This document shows, piece after piece, positions 16,876 through 24,876 of a stretch of 30,487 nt of DNA. Within the stretch, counting starts at the first letter, position 1; every line of letters begins with the position of its first letter. This stretch comes from CAZUZD01 sp964624465 (GTDB lineage Bacteria; Planctomycetota; Planctomycetia; Isosphaerales; Isosphaeraceae): positions 1-30,487 of the forward strand of contig CAZUZD010000032.1 in the NCBI GenBank assembly GCA_964624465.1, read 5' to 3'. Under the pieces are notes generated by a model. The model did not search any database and had not been told where the DNA came from. It was given only the letters and a program-made list of their open reading frames with translations. Both the position numbers and the translations under genes were made by a program.

Positions 16876-17388
16876 ATGAGCAAAAAACCTGGTGCGCTGT
16901 TGCTGCTCGCCGGTCTGTGGATCAGCTCCCTGGGCGCGGTGCGTGCCGAAGACACTGTCGACTCGCTGAAGCAGCAGGTGGCCGCATTGCAGCGGGAAGT
17001 CAACCTGGTGCGCCGCGAGCGCGATCTCTTGCAGAAAGAGGTCGACCAGTTGCGCGCGGGCAAGGCGGAGTCGGGCGCGAAGCGCCCGGAGGGCGAAATC
17101 ACGGGTGTGATCTGGGAGATTGATGTGATTCGCCCGAATGGGAGCGTCTTCGCGACCAAGCGATTCCTCGCGGCGGAAGGGAAGATCTACATGGACGCTC
17201 GTGAGATTGGCACCTACACCGAGAATGGCAGCCGCGCTCGAATGGATATAACCCGGGCCACCGATGATCGCGCAAATGGCGTTTATGAGTTGCTCCGTAC
17301 CAGTAATAACCCGCCAACCTATGCTGGGAGACTCCGGAACAAGAGAGGCGAAAACCCTCAAATCCAATTGCGGGTGATCAAGGACTGA
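16876..17388 (+). CDS. Small exported coiled-coil protein of unknown function
   Basis: A 170-residue protein. The ATG at 16876 is fixed by GAAGGAG (16861-16867) 8 nt upstream and by a signal peptide directly after it (KKPGALLLLAGLWISSLGAVRA, cleavage near 24). Residues 28-60 are a heptad-like coiled coil (VDSLKQQVAALQREVNLV and onward). Residues 72-170 form a compact beta-rich domain (EITGVIWEIDVIRPNGS, KIYMDAREIGTYTENGSRAR, YELLRTSNNPPTYAGRLR). I do not recognise the family. The gene uses more A/T-ending codons (for example GATATAACC, AGTAATAACC) than its neighbours, which suggests weak codon selection or recent transfer. It lies next to the divergent sigma/kinase pair and could be one of its targets, but no shared motif was seen. 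Confidence 0.8.
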   Translation: MSKKPGALLLLAGLWISSLGAVRAEDTVDSLKQQVAALQREVNLVRRERDLLQKEVDQLRAGKAESGAKRPEGEITGVIWEIDVIRPNGSVFATKRFLAAEGKIYMDAREIGTYTENGSRARMDITRATDDRANGVYELLRTSNNPPTYAGRLRNKRGENPQIQLRVIKD

Positions 17389-17450
17389 GTCCAATTCTCA
17401 ATTCCAAACGCCTCGATATGGGCCGATTATTCCGGAAGGCGGGGGTCATC

Positions 17451-18194
17451 ATGCGACGGTCTGTGCGGATTCTGTGCCTGGTGGTTGGACTGGTGGGGAC
17501 GTTGGCGGGAGCGGCGTCGGCCGACTTCTTCACCACGATCGACCTCACCGGCGTGGCCAATGGTCGGCTCCAGGGCCGGCACCCGCTTTATCCCTCGGGA
17601 TCGAGTGTGCTGCTGGGGGACGTGCCGTTCAACATCCCGGAGAGCGGCCTCAACGCGTGGTTCGCCGCCAGGGCGGCGTCGGCGGGGCCGGGGATCGTCT
17701 CGGTCACGGTCCCGATCGGCATGAAGGACGTGACCGGGGTGCACACGCTGATCAACACGCTCTGGGGCGTCTCGGGCACCCCGGCCCGGGCCGGGCTGCG
17801 GTTCGCGTACGACGATGGCAGCTTCTATGACAAGCCGCTGATCGGCGACGACGACATCCGCGACTATTACGCCAACACCTTCACCAACAGCATCAACGGC
17901 ACCACGACGCAGCGCGTCTTCTTCACCGACGTCGACTACAATGACGCCCCGAACCGCTACCGGCTGGACAAGCAGTTCATCGACCTGAGTGCGTTCCAGA
18001 ACCGGACCCTGGTCTCGATGACGCTCATCGACGGCGGCAATGAGCTGGTCCAGCGCACCTTCCTGTCCGGCGTGACCGTGCAGTCGGCGGCGGTCCCCGA
18101 GCCGTCGGGCGTGGCGCTGCTGGCGACCGGGGCCGTCGTGCTCGGTGGCCTGGACCGGGCGCGGCGGCGACGGGCGGTGCCGAGCCGGCGGTGA
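17451..18194 (+). CDS. PEP-CTERM sorting domain protein
   Basis: A 247-residue exported protein. The ATG at 17451 is preferred because GGAAGG lies about 12 nt upstream and a signal peptide follows (MRRSVRILCLVVGLVGTLAGAASA, cleavage near 24). An upstream ATG at 17418 would add 11 residues and lacks a ribosome site. The middle (25-212) is a beta-rich secreted domain with many Asp, Asn and Gly residues and no recognised catalytic motif. From residue 215 it has VPEPSGVALLATGAVVLGGL followed by an Arg-rich end. This is the PEP-CTERM signal, which is processed by an exosortase and tied to extracellular polysaccharide in other bacteria. It starts 62 bp after the coiled-coil gene, possibly cotranscribed with it. 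Confidence 0.85.
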   Translation: MRRSVRILCLVVGLVGTLAGAASADFFTTIDLTGVANGRLQGRHPLYPSGSSVLLGDVPFNIPESGLNAWFAARAASAGPGIVSVTVPIGMKDVTGVHTLINTLWGVSGTPARAGLRFAYDDGSFYDKPLIGDDDIRDYYANTFTNSINGTTTQRVFFTDVDYNDAPNRYRLDKQFIDLSAFQNRTLVSMTLIDGGNELVQRTFLSGVTVQSAAVPEPSGVALLATGAVVLGGLDRARRRRAVPSRR

Positions 18195-18249
18195 GCCCGC
18201 ACCAGGGCGCCCGGGGGGCCGGGTCCGGCGCGGTGGGACTTGACCGCCG

Positions 18250-18278
18250 TTGACAGCTCCCGGGCCCCGGCCTATCGT
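18250..18278 (+). promoter_or_regulatory. Promoter of the methyltransferase gene
   Basis: A perfect TTGACA (18250-18255), a 17-bp spacer and TATCGT (18273-18278). Transcription should start near 18285, about 50 nt before the ATG at 18334. The position also argues that coding begins at 18334 and not further upstream. Confidence 0.75.
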
Positions 18279-18333
18279 CCGTCCGAGGCGGCGACGGACG
18301 ATCCTGGACGGCGGGCGAGGGAGTGCGCCGGTG

Positions 18334-19173
18334 ATGCGGAGTCTCTGGCCAGCCGTGCGGCCGCACCTGCCCGCGCCCGCCTTGCGGGCGCTCCAGGCGG
18401 GGCACCGCCAGTATCTCGGCTGGCAGTGCCGGCGCCAGGATCGGCTCGACCGCCACCGGCCGGACGCCGGTCGGGGGCCGACGCCCTTGCCGCCGGCGGC
18501 ACTGCGGTTCCGGGTCGGGGGCTCGCTCGACCCGGAGCACTTCCGCGCGGTGGGACGGCGCACGGTGGCCGACATCGCGCGGGTCCTGGACGCCGCCGGC
18601 GCGCGACTCGACGGGTTCGCCGACGTGCTCGACTTCGGCTGCGGCTGCGGCCGGACGCTGAGCGCCATGGCCAGCACGATCCAGGGGCCGGCCTGGCACA
18701 GCTGCGACATCGACGCCGAGGCGATCGGCTGGTGCCGCGACCACCTGCCGTTCGCCAGCGTCGCCGTCAGCCCTGCGCTGCCGCCGCTGGCCGTGCCCGA
18801 CGGCTCGTACGACTTCCTCTACGCCATCTCCGTCTTCACCCACATCGACGCCGACCGCCAGGCCGCCTGGCTGGCCGAGTTCCGCCGCGTGCTCCGGCCC
18901 GATGGCCTGGCGCTGATCACGGTGCACGGCGACCGTGCGGCCGCCGCCTTGCCACCGGAGCTGCGGGCGAAGATCGCCGCCGAGGGCTTCCTGTACGTGC
19001 GGGGCGGCTCGACGAGCGGGCTGTTCCCGGACTGGTACCAGTCGTCGTATCAGACGGTCGAGCAGGTGGCCCGCAGCTTCGCGCCGCACCTCGACGTCGT
19101 CGCCCACCACCCGGCCGGCGTCAACGACCACCAGGATGCGGTGCTGCTGCGACGGCCCGCCGGGTCGCCATGA
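18334..19173 (+). CDS. SAM-dependent class I methyltransferase
   Basis: A 279-residue methyltransferase. The ATG at 18334 has GAGGGAG about 10 nt upstream; GTG at 18331 is a possible alternative. SAM-binding motif I is VLDFGCGCGRTL (98-109). Asp126 in CDID ends strand 2, and FLYAISVFTHIDADRQAAWL is followed by the familiar FRRVLRPDGLALITVHG. The C-terminal part includes DWYQSSYQTVEQVARSF and ends with a conserved-looking HQDAVLL. This layout is typical of the Methyltransf_11/25 enzymes found in glycan and lipid loci, so the acceptor may be a sugar. Its 3' end overlaps the convergent YfhO-like gene by 53 bp. Confidence 0.88.
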   Translation: MRSLWPAVRPHLPAPALRALQAGHRQYLGWQCRRQDRLDRHRPDAGRGPTPLPPAALRFRVGGSLDPEHFRAVGRRTVADIARVLDAAGARLDGFADVLDFGCGCGRTLSAMASTIQGPAWHSCDIDAEAIGWCRDHLPFASVAVSPALPPLAVPDGSYDFLYAISVFTHIDADRQAAWLAEFRRVLRPDGLALITVHGDRAAAALPPELRAKIAAEGFLYVRGGSTSGLFPDWYQSSYQTVEQVARSFAPHLDVVAHHPAGVNDHQDAVLLRRPAGSP

Positions 19174-21643
19174 ACCCGGCCGCCAGGGCGAGCAGCAGCC
19201 AGCCGGTGGTGGTCTGCCGCGTGATCGCCCGGCCGAGGGCCAGGCCGGGCGGGACGTATGTCATGACGACCCGGTGGGCCCCGGGCTCCGGCAGGGTCAC
19301 GACCCGCTGCGCGCGGTTCCCGATCCGGATCGGCACCGGCTGGCCGTCGAGCGTGGCCGACCAGCCGTCCGCTCCGGTGTCGGCCACGACCAGCAGGCCG
19401 GGGGCTGTCGTCGTCACCTCGATCTCGACGCGGTCGGGGTCGGGGGCCCGGTAGGCGGCGGGGGTGAAGGGTTGCCGGGGTCCGACGTGTCCGGCGAGCG
19501 GGTCGTCGGGCAGGATCACCGCCTCGCGGCCGGGGACGAAGCCCAGGCGGGTCACGACGCTGAAGTCGTCGGGGGCCACCTCGGCGCGGGGGACGACGTA
19601 GGCGCGGGGCAGGGCGGTGGGGTTGCGGTAGATGACGAACGGCGTGCCGTCCCGCTCGCCACGGATCGCGACCGGCCAGGGGGCATCGGGCTCGGAGCGG
19701 TCGGTCACGAGCAGGGCCACGTTCATGCGGTCGAGCACGCCCTGGCGGGCGCGGCGACGGAGCCAGGTGCCCTGGGCGTCGAACCAGTCGATGAACCTGG
19801 GCGGGTCGAAGAGGGTGTAAAGGGCCTCGTACAGCTCGGAGGGGCGCTGGAGCTGGAAGGCGTCGTCGATGTTCGTCTTCTCCAGGCCCCAGGCGGTGGC
19901 GTGGGCGTCGTCGAGGAAGGCGTCGCGGGCGCGGATCCGGAACGGCCCCTGGGGGCGGACGGAGTCGATCGCCCGCGCCAGCGCGTCGGGCGCCGTGAAC
20001 GGGGCGGCCGGCGCGACCCGGATCAGCACCAGGGCGTGACCCGCGAGCTCGGCCAGCACGCACAGCCCCACGACGGCGACGATCCGGCGCCGCCGCCCTG
20101 GCCAGCGGTCGAGGGCCCGGAACGACAGCGGCGGCACGAGCAGGGCCAGCCAGACCATCGGGTCGGCCCGCAGGTTCGCCAGCACCGCGGGCAGGGGCTC
20201 GGGCAGGGCGGCCAACGGCCACGCGACCAGGGCCAGCGTCAAGCCCAGGGAACTGGCCGTGGACCCCAGCGCCCAGCGGCGCCAGGGTCCGGGGCCGTTC
20301 AGGGCCTCCAGCCCCAGCCCCGCGAGCTGCGCAGCGCCCAGGGCCGCCAGGAACAGGGACCGCGACGGCACGCGGAACCGGTCCATGCCGGGCACGAACC
20401 GGTAGAAGACCGGGAACACGACCGCCTCGCGGCCGGCGGCGAACAGTACGGCCACCGCGACCAGCGTGCCCCATCCGACCACGGCCCCGCGCCGGGGGGA
20501 CCGGGCCCCGGCCACCGCCGCCAGGCCCAGCACCAGGGCGCCGGCGGCCAGGCGGGTCTCCCAGTCGTTCTGCGGGCCCAGATAGCCGGCCGGGCCGCCG
20601 AGCGCGCCGGGGCTGAGCAGCTGCGCGGCGTGGATCGGTTCCAGGGTGTACTGGCTGGCCTGCCGCACCCCTCGCCGGGCCGACCGGATCGTCTCGGCCT
20701 GCGCCAGCCGGTCGGGCCACCACTCGATGGCCGTCATGCCGAGCATCAGGGCGCCCGCCACGCCCCAGCCGAGCAGGATCCGGACCGACCCCGGCCCGTC
20801 CGGCAGCACGGCCGACCCGCCCTCCGCGCCACCGACCCCCGAGCTCGGAGGGTCCGCAGTGCGAGCCGACTTGGGAGCGCCCTCCGCCCGACTCGATTCG
20901 CCCTGCCGCGGATTCGGTCGGCCCGCGCGACCGAACCGGGAGCCAACCAGGACCGCGGCCGTCCAGAGCCCCAGGGCGAGCAGCAGGTAGTAGCCCTCTT
21001 GCGGGTGGCCGGTCAGCAGCGCCAGGGCGAGGAACGCGGGCAGTGCCAGCCGGAGTCGGCCCTCCCCACGCAGCAGGCTCAGGGTGGCGGCGAAGGCCCA
21101 GGGATACCAGGCGACGGCCCAGACGTGCGGGTAATGGCCCTCGAAGGCCTGGCCCAGCAGGTACGGGCTGAGCTCGAAGGCTCCGCCGGCGACCAGCGCC
21201 GGGCCACGGCCGAGGCCGACCCGCCGGGCCAGGACGTACGAGCCCAGGCCGGCCGCCAGCAGGTGAGCGACGGTGATCCAGCCCAGCACGGCCGGGTGCC
21301 GGAACCGCCAGGCGAGCCAGACCGGTGGGTACCAGAGGCCCGCCTGCGGGTTGCCCACCAGCGGTCGGCCGCCGAAGCCCGCAGGGTCCCAGCCGGGCAC
21401 CCGCCCGTGCGCGGCCAGAGCGGCGCCGAGCCGCTGGTGCAGGGGCAGGAACAGGCGGGTCAGGTCGTTGCCGAGCGTCTGGGCCCCGGGCGGCCGAGCG
21501 TGATCCAGGCTCGGGCGCTCGCCGTCGACGAGCAGGTCCCCTGGCCGGGCCACCAGCCGCGCGAAGCCGATCAGCAGGAGCGCGACCAGCAGCAGCAGGG
21601 GGGCCAGGCGATCGACGCGGGGGGAGCCGGGGAGCCTTGCCAT
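19121..21643 (-). CDS. YfhO-like polytopic membrane protein
   Basis: An 840-residue membrane protein. The ATG at 21643 precedes the first helix (about 13-32). Family-like features are NDLTRLFLPLHQ, GNPQAGLWYPPVWL (98-111), GHPQEGYYLLLALGLW (212-227), then about ten further hydrophobic helices and a soluble C-terminal domain. The domain ends with a last helix at WLLLALAAGFMA. YfhO-like proteins are multi-pass proteins related in layout to GT-C glycosyltransferases and affect polymer glycosylation in Firmicutes. The C-terminal beta-rich part (YRAPDPDRVEIEVTTTAPGL, WSATLDGQPVPI) agrees with the family. Residues 235-287 are a polar Gly/Pro/Ser/Arg linker unlike the rest. It is the last gene of the three-gene operon, 41 bp after the GT4 gene, and overlaps the convergent methyltransferase gene. 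Confidence 0.85.
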   Translation of the reverse strand: MARLPGSPRVDRLAPLLLLVALLLIGFARLVARPGDLLVDGERPSLDHARPPGAQTLGNDLTRLFLPLHQRLGAALAAHGRVPGWDPAGFGGRPLVGNPQAGLWYPPVWLAWRFRHPAVLGWITVAHLLAAGLGSYVLARRVGLGRGPALVAGGAFELSPYLLGQAFEGHYPHVWAVAWYPWAFAATLSLLRGEGRLRLALPAFLALALLTGHPQEGYYLLLALGLWTAAVLVGSRFGRAGRPNPRQGESSRAEGAPKSARTADPPSSGVGGAEGGSAVLPDGPGSVRILLGWGVAGALMLGMTAIEWWPDRLAQAETIRSARRGVRQASQYTLEPIHAAQLLSPGALGGPAGYLGPQNDWETRLAAGALVLGLAAVAGARSPRRGAVVGWGTLVAVAVLFAAGREAVVFPVFYRFVPGMDRFRVPSRSLFLAALGAAQLAGLGLEALNGPGPWRRWALGSTASSLGLTLALVAWPLAALPEPLPAVLANLRADPMVWLALLVPPLSFRALDRWPGRRRRIVAVVGLCVLAELAGHALVLIRVAPAAPFTAPDALARAIDSVRPQGPFRIRARDAFLDDAHATAWGLEKTNIDDAFQLQRPSELYEALYTLFDPPRFIDWFDAQGTWLRRRARQGVLDRMNVALLVTDRSEPDAPWPVAIRGERDGTPFVIYRNPTALPRAYVVPRAEVAPDDFSVVTRLGFVPGREAVILPDDPLAGHVGPRQPFTPAAYRAPDPDRVEIEVTTTAPGLLVVADTGADGWSATLDGQPVPIRIGNRAQRVVTLPEPGAHRVVMTYVPPGLALGRAITRQTTTGWLLLALAAGFMATRRAVAAAPHPGGR
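20818..20887. repeat. Short repeats inside the YfhO linker-coding segment
   Basis: CGCCCTCCGC occurs at 20818-20827 and again at 20878-20887, exactly 60 bp apart. A copy in inverted orientation (CGGAGGG, 20846-20852) lies between, next to the palindrome CCGAGCTCGG. The segment codes for the polar linker and keeps the reading frame. It could be a small dispersed element that inserted in frame. Confidence 0.5.
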
Positions 21644-21684
21644 CGTGGCGGGCCGATCGGGTCTGGACGCGGGGGCCGTGGCGG

Positions 21685-22965
21685 TCAGTTCTGCTCGACG
21701 CCGGGCCGGGGCCGGGCCGCCTCGGGCCGCGAGTGCGGCGTGGCGCCGGCGCGGGGGGATCGGGCCGACCGGATCAGCTCGAAGTAGCGGTCCAGGTGCG
21801 CCTGCTCCGACCAGTCGCCGGTGCGGATGGCGTAGCCGCGGTCGGCCAGGGCATCGCGGAGCTCGTCGTCGTGGACCATGCGCCGGAGGGCCAGCAGCAG
21901 CTCGCCGTCGTTGTCGTAGCCCAGGCCGCCGCCGCTCTGCACGCCGGTCTCGAACAGGGCCCCGCCGCCGTTGTGCACGACCACGGGCGTCCGCACCGCG
22001 AAGGCCTCGAGCACGACGTAGCCGAAGGTCTCGGGGAACAGCGACGGGACGACCACCGCCCGCGCGCCCTGGAACAGCCGGGCCAGGTCGGCGCCGCCGA
22101 GCAGGCCCTCGAAGTGGACGTTGGGCAGGCCCTCGGCCAGCCGCCGCAGGTGCGGCTCGTAGGCGCCGGTGCCGGCGATCCGCAGGTCGACCTCGGGCAG
22201 GAACTTCATCAGCGGGATGAGCTTCTGGAACCCCTTCATCGCCACCAAGCGGCCGGCGGCGGCCAGGTAGGGCCGCGGGGCGGGCTCGGGCGGGTCGTCC
22301 TCGATGCCCCCCGACCAGTCGTCGGGCAGGAAGTAGGGCAGGTGCACCATCGGGGCGCCGATGCCCCGCGAGCGGTGCTCCTCGAGGGTGTGCCGGGTCG
22401 GGAAGATCAGCGCATCGAGCTGCTGCAGGCCGCGGTCGATCGCCCCGGTGTGCCGCCAGATCTGGGGCGGGCGGCGGCCGGCGATGGTGCACTTCAGGCA
22501 CTCGGCCTTCTCGCAGGGGCGGCTGTTGTACTTCCAGAGCAGGTGCATCGGGCAGATCAGCCAGTGCTCGTGCGCGGTCATCAGGCGCACCGCCTGGCGG
22601 CCCAGGTGCAAGACGCCCGGCCCGCCCACCAGCGAAATGTTGTGGAAGTGGACGACGTCGGTGTCGATGGCGTCCAGCAGCTCGCGGAGCTTCTCCGTCT
22701 TGAGCAGCGGCTGGCCGGTGAGCTGCGTGGCCAGCGGGGATACGGGCCCGAACTGGCTGCGGAGCTCGTGCACGTGCAGGCCGGGCGGTGGCGTGAACGG
22801 GCGCAGGGGGTGGTCGCCCCGCACGATGTTGAAGGCATCGACGCAGTGCACGACGTGCACCTCGTGCCCGCGACGGAGCAGCGCCCGGCTCAGGCGATCG
22901 ACGTACGCCGCATCACCGCCGAAGCTGTGGCCGCCGAAGAACGTGGTGACCATGCAGAACTTCAC
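21685..22965 (-). CDS. GT4-family glycosyltransferase
   Basis: A 426-residue enzyme. The GTG start at 22965 is supported by a perfect AGGAGG (22976-22971) 5 nt upstream and by the family start KFCMVTTFFGGHSFGGDAAY. The N-terminal Rossmann domain has the glycine-rich acceptor loop. The C-terminal donor domain has AAAGRLVAMKGFQKLI (235-250) and the E-x7-E signature in PETFGYVVLEAF (Glu312, Glu320). It is a retaining GT-B enzyme that uses a nucleotide-sugar donor; the sugar is unknown. Residues 138-159 hold four Cys (C138, C151, C156, C159) in a pattern that could bind a metal. The gene lies between the flippase and the YfhO-like gene and probably belongs to the same glycan pathway. Confidence 0.93.
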   Translation of the reverse strand: MKFCMVTTFFGGHSFGGDAAYVDRLSRALLRRGHEVHVVHCVDAFNIVRGDHPLRPFTPPPGLHVHELRSQFGPVSPLATQLTGQPLLKTEKLRELLDAIDTDVVHFHNISLVGGPGVLHLGRQAVRLMTAHEHWLICPMHLLWKYNSRPCEKAECLKCTIAGRRPPQIWRHTGAIDRGLQQLDALIFPTRHTLEEHRSRGIGAPMVHLPYFLPDDWSGGIEDDPPEPAPRPYLAAAGRLVAMKGFQKLIPLMKFLPEVDLRIAGTGAYEPHLRRLAEGLPNVHFEGLLGGADLARLFQGARAVVVPSLFPETFGYVVLEAFAVRTPVVVHNGGGALFETGVQSGGGLGYDNDGELLLALRRMVHDDELRDALADRGYAIRTGDWSEQAHLDRYFELIRSARSPRAGATPHSRPEAARPRPGVEQN

Positions 22966-23048
22966 TGCGACCTCCTGTCGCAATCCGCCCGGAAGGACCC
23001 CCGTCCGAGGGGCCCTGGGTCCGTCCCGTGGACCCGCTCCGGCTGACC

Positions 23049-24641
23049 CTATACCCGGTTTGCCGGAATGCCGCCAGTTCGACTCGGCAGGCTGGGCGAG
23101 GCCTGACGCCGCCACCGGCCCGCCCGGATCCCCACCGGCGCCACGGGATCACCCGCCCGGGGCCAGCAGCCCGGTCGCAAACCTTCCAGCACCAGCAGGA
23201 TGAGTCCATAGGTCGCCGCCCCGGCCAGCACGGCCAGCACCGGGCGGTCCCGCAGCGGGTGGCAGGCCCCGGCCATCGCCGTGGCGGCGATCAGGGGCCG
23301 GGCCAGGTGGTGATGCCAGGCCGGCGCCCGGCCCAGCCGCGCCAGGCCACGGTAGCCGGCCAGGACCAGGCCCAGCCCGATCAGCACCGGCACCGCCGCT
23401 GCCCCGGCTAGGCCCCCGAGCGCGTGGCCGACCACGACCATCGGGCCGGCGATCGCCGCCGTCAGCACCAGCAGCCGCACCCCGCTCGACTCCCGGTTCA
23501 GCGCGATCAGGGCCGTCTGGTACAGCGCGGCCACGATCAGCAGCGGGGCCCGCCAGATGCCGATGGCCAGCAGCGGGGCCGAGGCGGCGAAGGCGTCGTG
23601 CAGCAGCAGCCGCACCAGCGGGCCGGCCAGCACGGTCGTCCCCACGGCCACTGGCACCAGGCCCAGGGCGAGCCACCGCACGCAGCCGTCGAGCGCCCGC
23701 CGGGCCCGCTCCGGGTCCGATCGCCAGGCCCGCGCCAGGCCGGGGAACGCGACCTGGGGGACGATCAGGCCGAAGGTCAGCACGGCGGTCGTCAGCCGGT
23801 GCGGGGCGCTGTAGATCCCGACGTCCGACCAGCCGTTGAGCAGGCCCACGACCAGCAGGTCGGCCGTCGCGAGCACCGCCTGGGCGATCTGCACCAGGGC
23901 CACCGACCGCCCCCGCCGCAGCAGCAGGGCCACCCGCCGGCTCTGCCGCAGCCGGGGCCTCGGCAGGCCATAGCGGCGGGCGTACACCGCCCAGATCAGG
24001 CCGATGCCCGCGGCCTCGCCCAGCACCAGCAGCGCCGGCACCCACGCCAGCCGCTCGGGTCCCTGCACCAGCAGCCCCACCCCGGCGGCATAGACCCCGG
24101 TGCGCACCAGCAGCGAGGCGGCGATCACGCCCATCCGCTCCAGGCCGCGGAAGGCGTAGTCCAGCCCGGCTCCGGTCGTCAGCAGCAGCAGGCCGTAGAG
24201 CGCCAGCAGGCCGCGATCGCCGGCGGTCTCGAGCGTGAGGCAGCCGACGGCCACGAGCAGCCCCAGCAGGCCGGCCGCGATCGCCAGCCGCAGGCCCAGC
24301 AGGTGGTTGACCAGGGAGCGGATCCGCCCGGGATTCCGCGCGACCTCGCGGGCGCCCGTCAGGTCGAAGCCGTCGCGGATCAGCAGGATCAGCCAGCCGA
24401 CCACGCCGAAGGCGAACTCGGCCCGACCGTAGCCGGCAGGGCCCAGCCGGTGCGTGAGTGCCAGGGCCACGGCCACCGAGGTCCCCCGGCAGGCGATCTC
24501 CGCCGCCCCCAGCGCCGCGAAGTTCCGCGCCAGCCGGCGCGGGGTCCCGCCCGTCCGGGCCGGCTCGCCGGGGCTCCGGGGACCGCCGGGGGCGGCCGGT
24601 GGCCGGGCGGTTCGGGGCTCGCCGGAGTCGGTCCTGGACAT
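23049..24641 (-). CDS. Wzx-like polysaccharide flippase (MOP superfamily)
   Basis: A 530-residue multi-pass membrane protein. The ATG at 24641 follows GGGAG about 11 nt upstream; a polar Pro/Gly-rich tail of about 35 residues precedes the first helix. Family-like signals include RNFAALGAAEIACRGTSVAV, LGPAGYGRAEFAFGVVGWLI, FDLTGAREVARNPGRI and GIYSAPHRLTTAVLTFGLIV. About 12-14 hydrophobic helices fit the polysaccharide-transport (RfbX/Wzx) family, which moves lipid-linked glycans across the inner membrane. The last 35 residues are polar. The gene is first in the operon and has a strong promoter 100 bp upstream. The GT4 gene starts 83 bp after its stop. Confidence 0.9.
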   Translation of the reverse strand: MSRTDSGEPRTARPPAAPGGPRSPGEPARTGGTPRRLARNFAALGAAEIACRGTSVAVALALTHRLGPAGYGRAEFAFGVVGWLILLIRDGFDLTGAREVARNPGRIRSLVNHLLGLRLAIAAGLLGLLVAVGCLTLETAGDRGLLALYGLLLLTTGAGLDYAFRGLERMGVIAASLLVRTGVYAAGVGLLVQGPERLAWVPALLVLGEAAGIGLIWAVYARRYGLPRPRLRQSRRVALLLRRGRSVALVQIAQAVLATADLLVVGLLNGWSDVGIYSAPHRLTTAVLTFGLIVPQVAFPGLARAWRSDPERARRALDGCVRWLALGLVPVAVGTTVLAGPLVRLLLHDAFAASAPLLAIGIWRAPLLIVAALYQTALIALNRESSGVRLLVLTAAIAGPMVVVGHALGGLAGAAAVPVLIGLGLVLAGYRGLARLGRAPAWHHHLARPLIAATAMAGACHPLRDRPVLAVLAGAATYGLILLVLEGLRPGCWPRAGDPVAPVGIRAGRWRRQASPSLPSRTGGIPANRV

Positions 24642-24742
24642 CGGCGGCGGCACTCCCGGCCCGGTGGCGTCCGGCCGCCGGACCCGGGGACGGTCCATCC
24701 GCCCTCCGACCGGCTCGGGGCCGACCCCGCCGGCGCGGGCGG

Positions 24743-24772
24743 ATCGTAGGCCCGGGGCCGCAACCCTGTCAA
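24743..24772 (-). promoter_or_regulatory. Promoter of the flippase / GT4 / YfhO operon
   Basis: Read on the minus strand there is a perfect TTGACA (24772-24767), an 18-bp spacer and TACGAT (24748-24743). Transcription would begin near 24736, leaving a leader of about 95 nt. No other promoter was seen between the three genes. Confidence 0.7.
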
Positions 24773-24876
24773 CGCCAGGCCGATCCGGCGCCGCCCTCGC
24801 AGACGCCGACGGGGGAGTCGGGCCGCCGTCGGGCCCGGCTCCCCCGCCGGTGGTGTCCGTCAGCCGTCGGGCCCGC

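Noticed and set aside
18250..18333. Upstream extension of the methyltransferase start
   Set aside because: The added codons run through a consensus promoter (TTGACA, 17 bp, TATCGT), so they are very unlikely to be translated.
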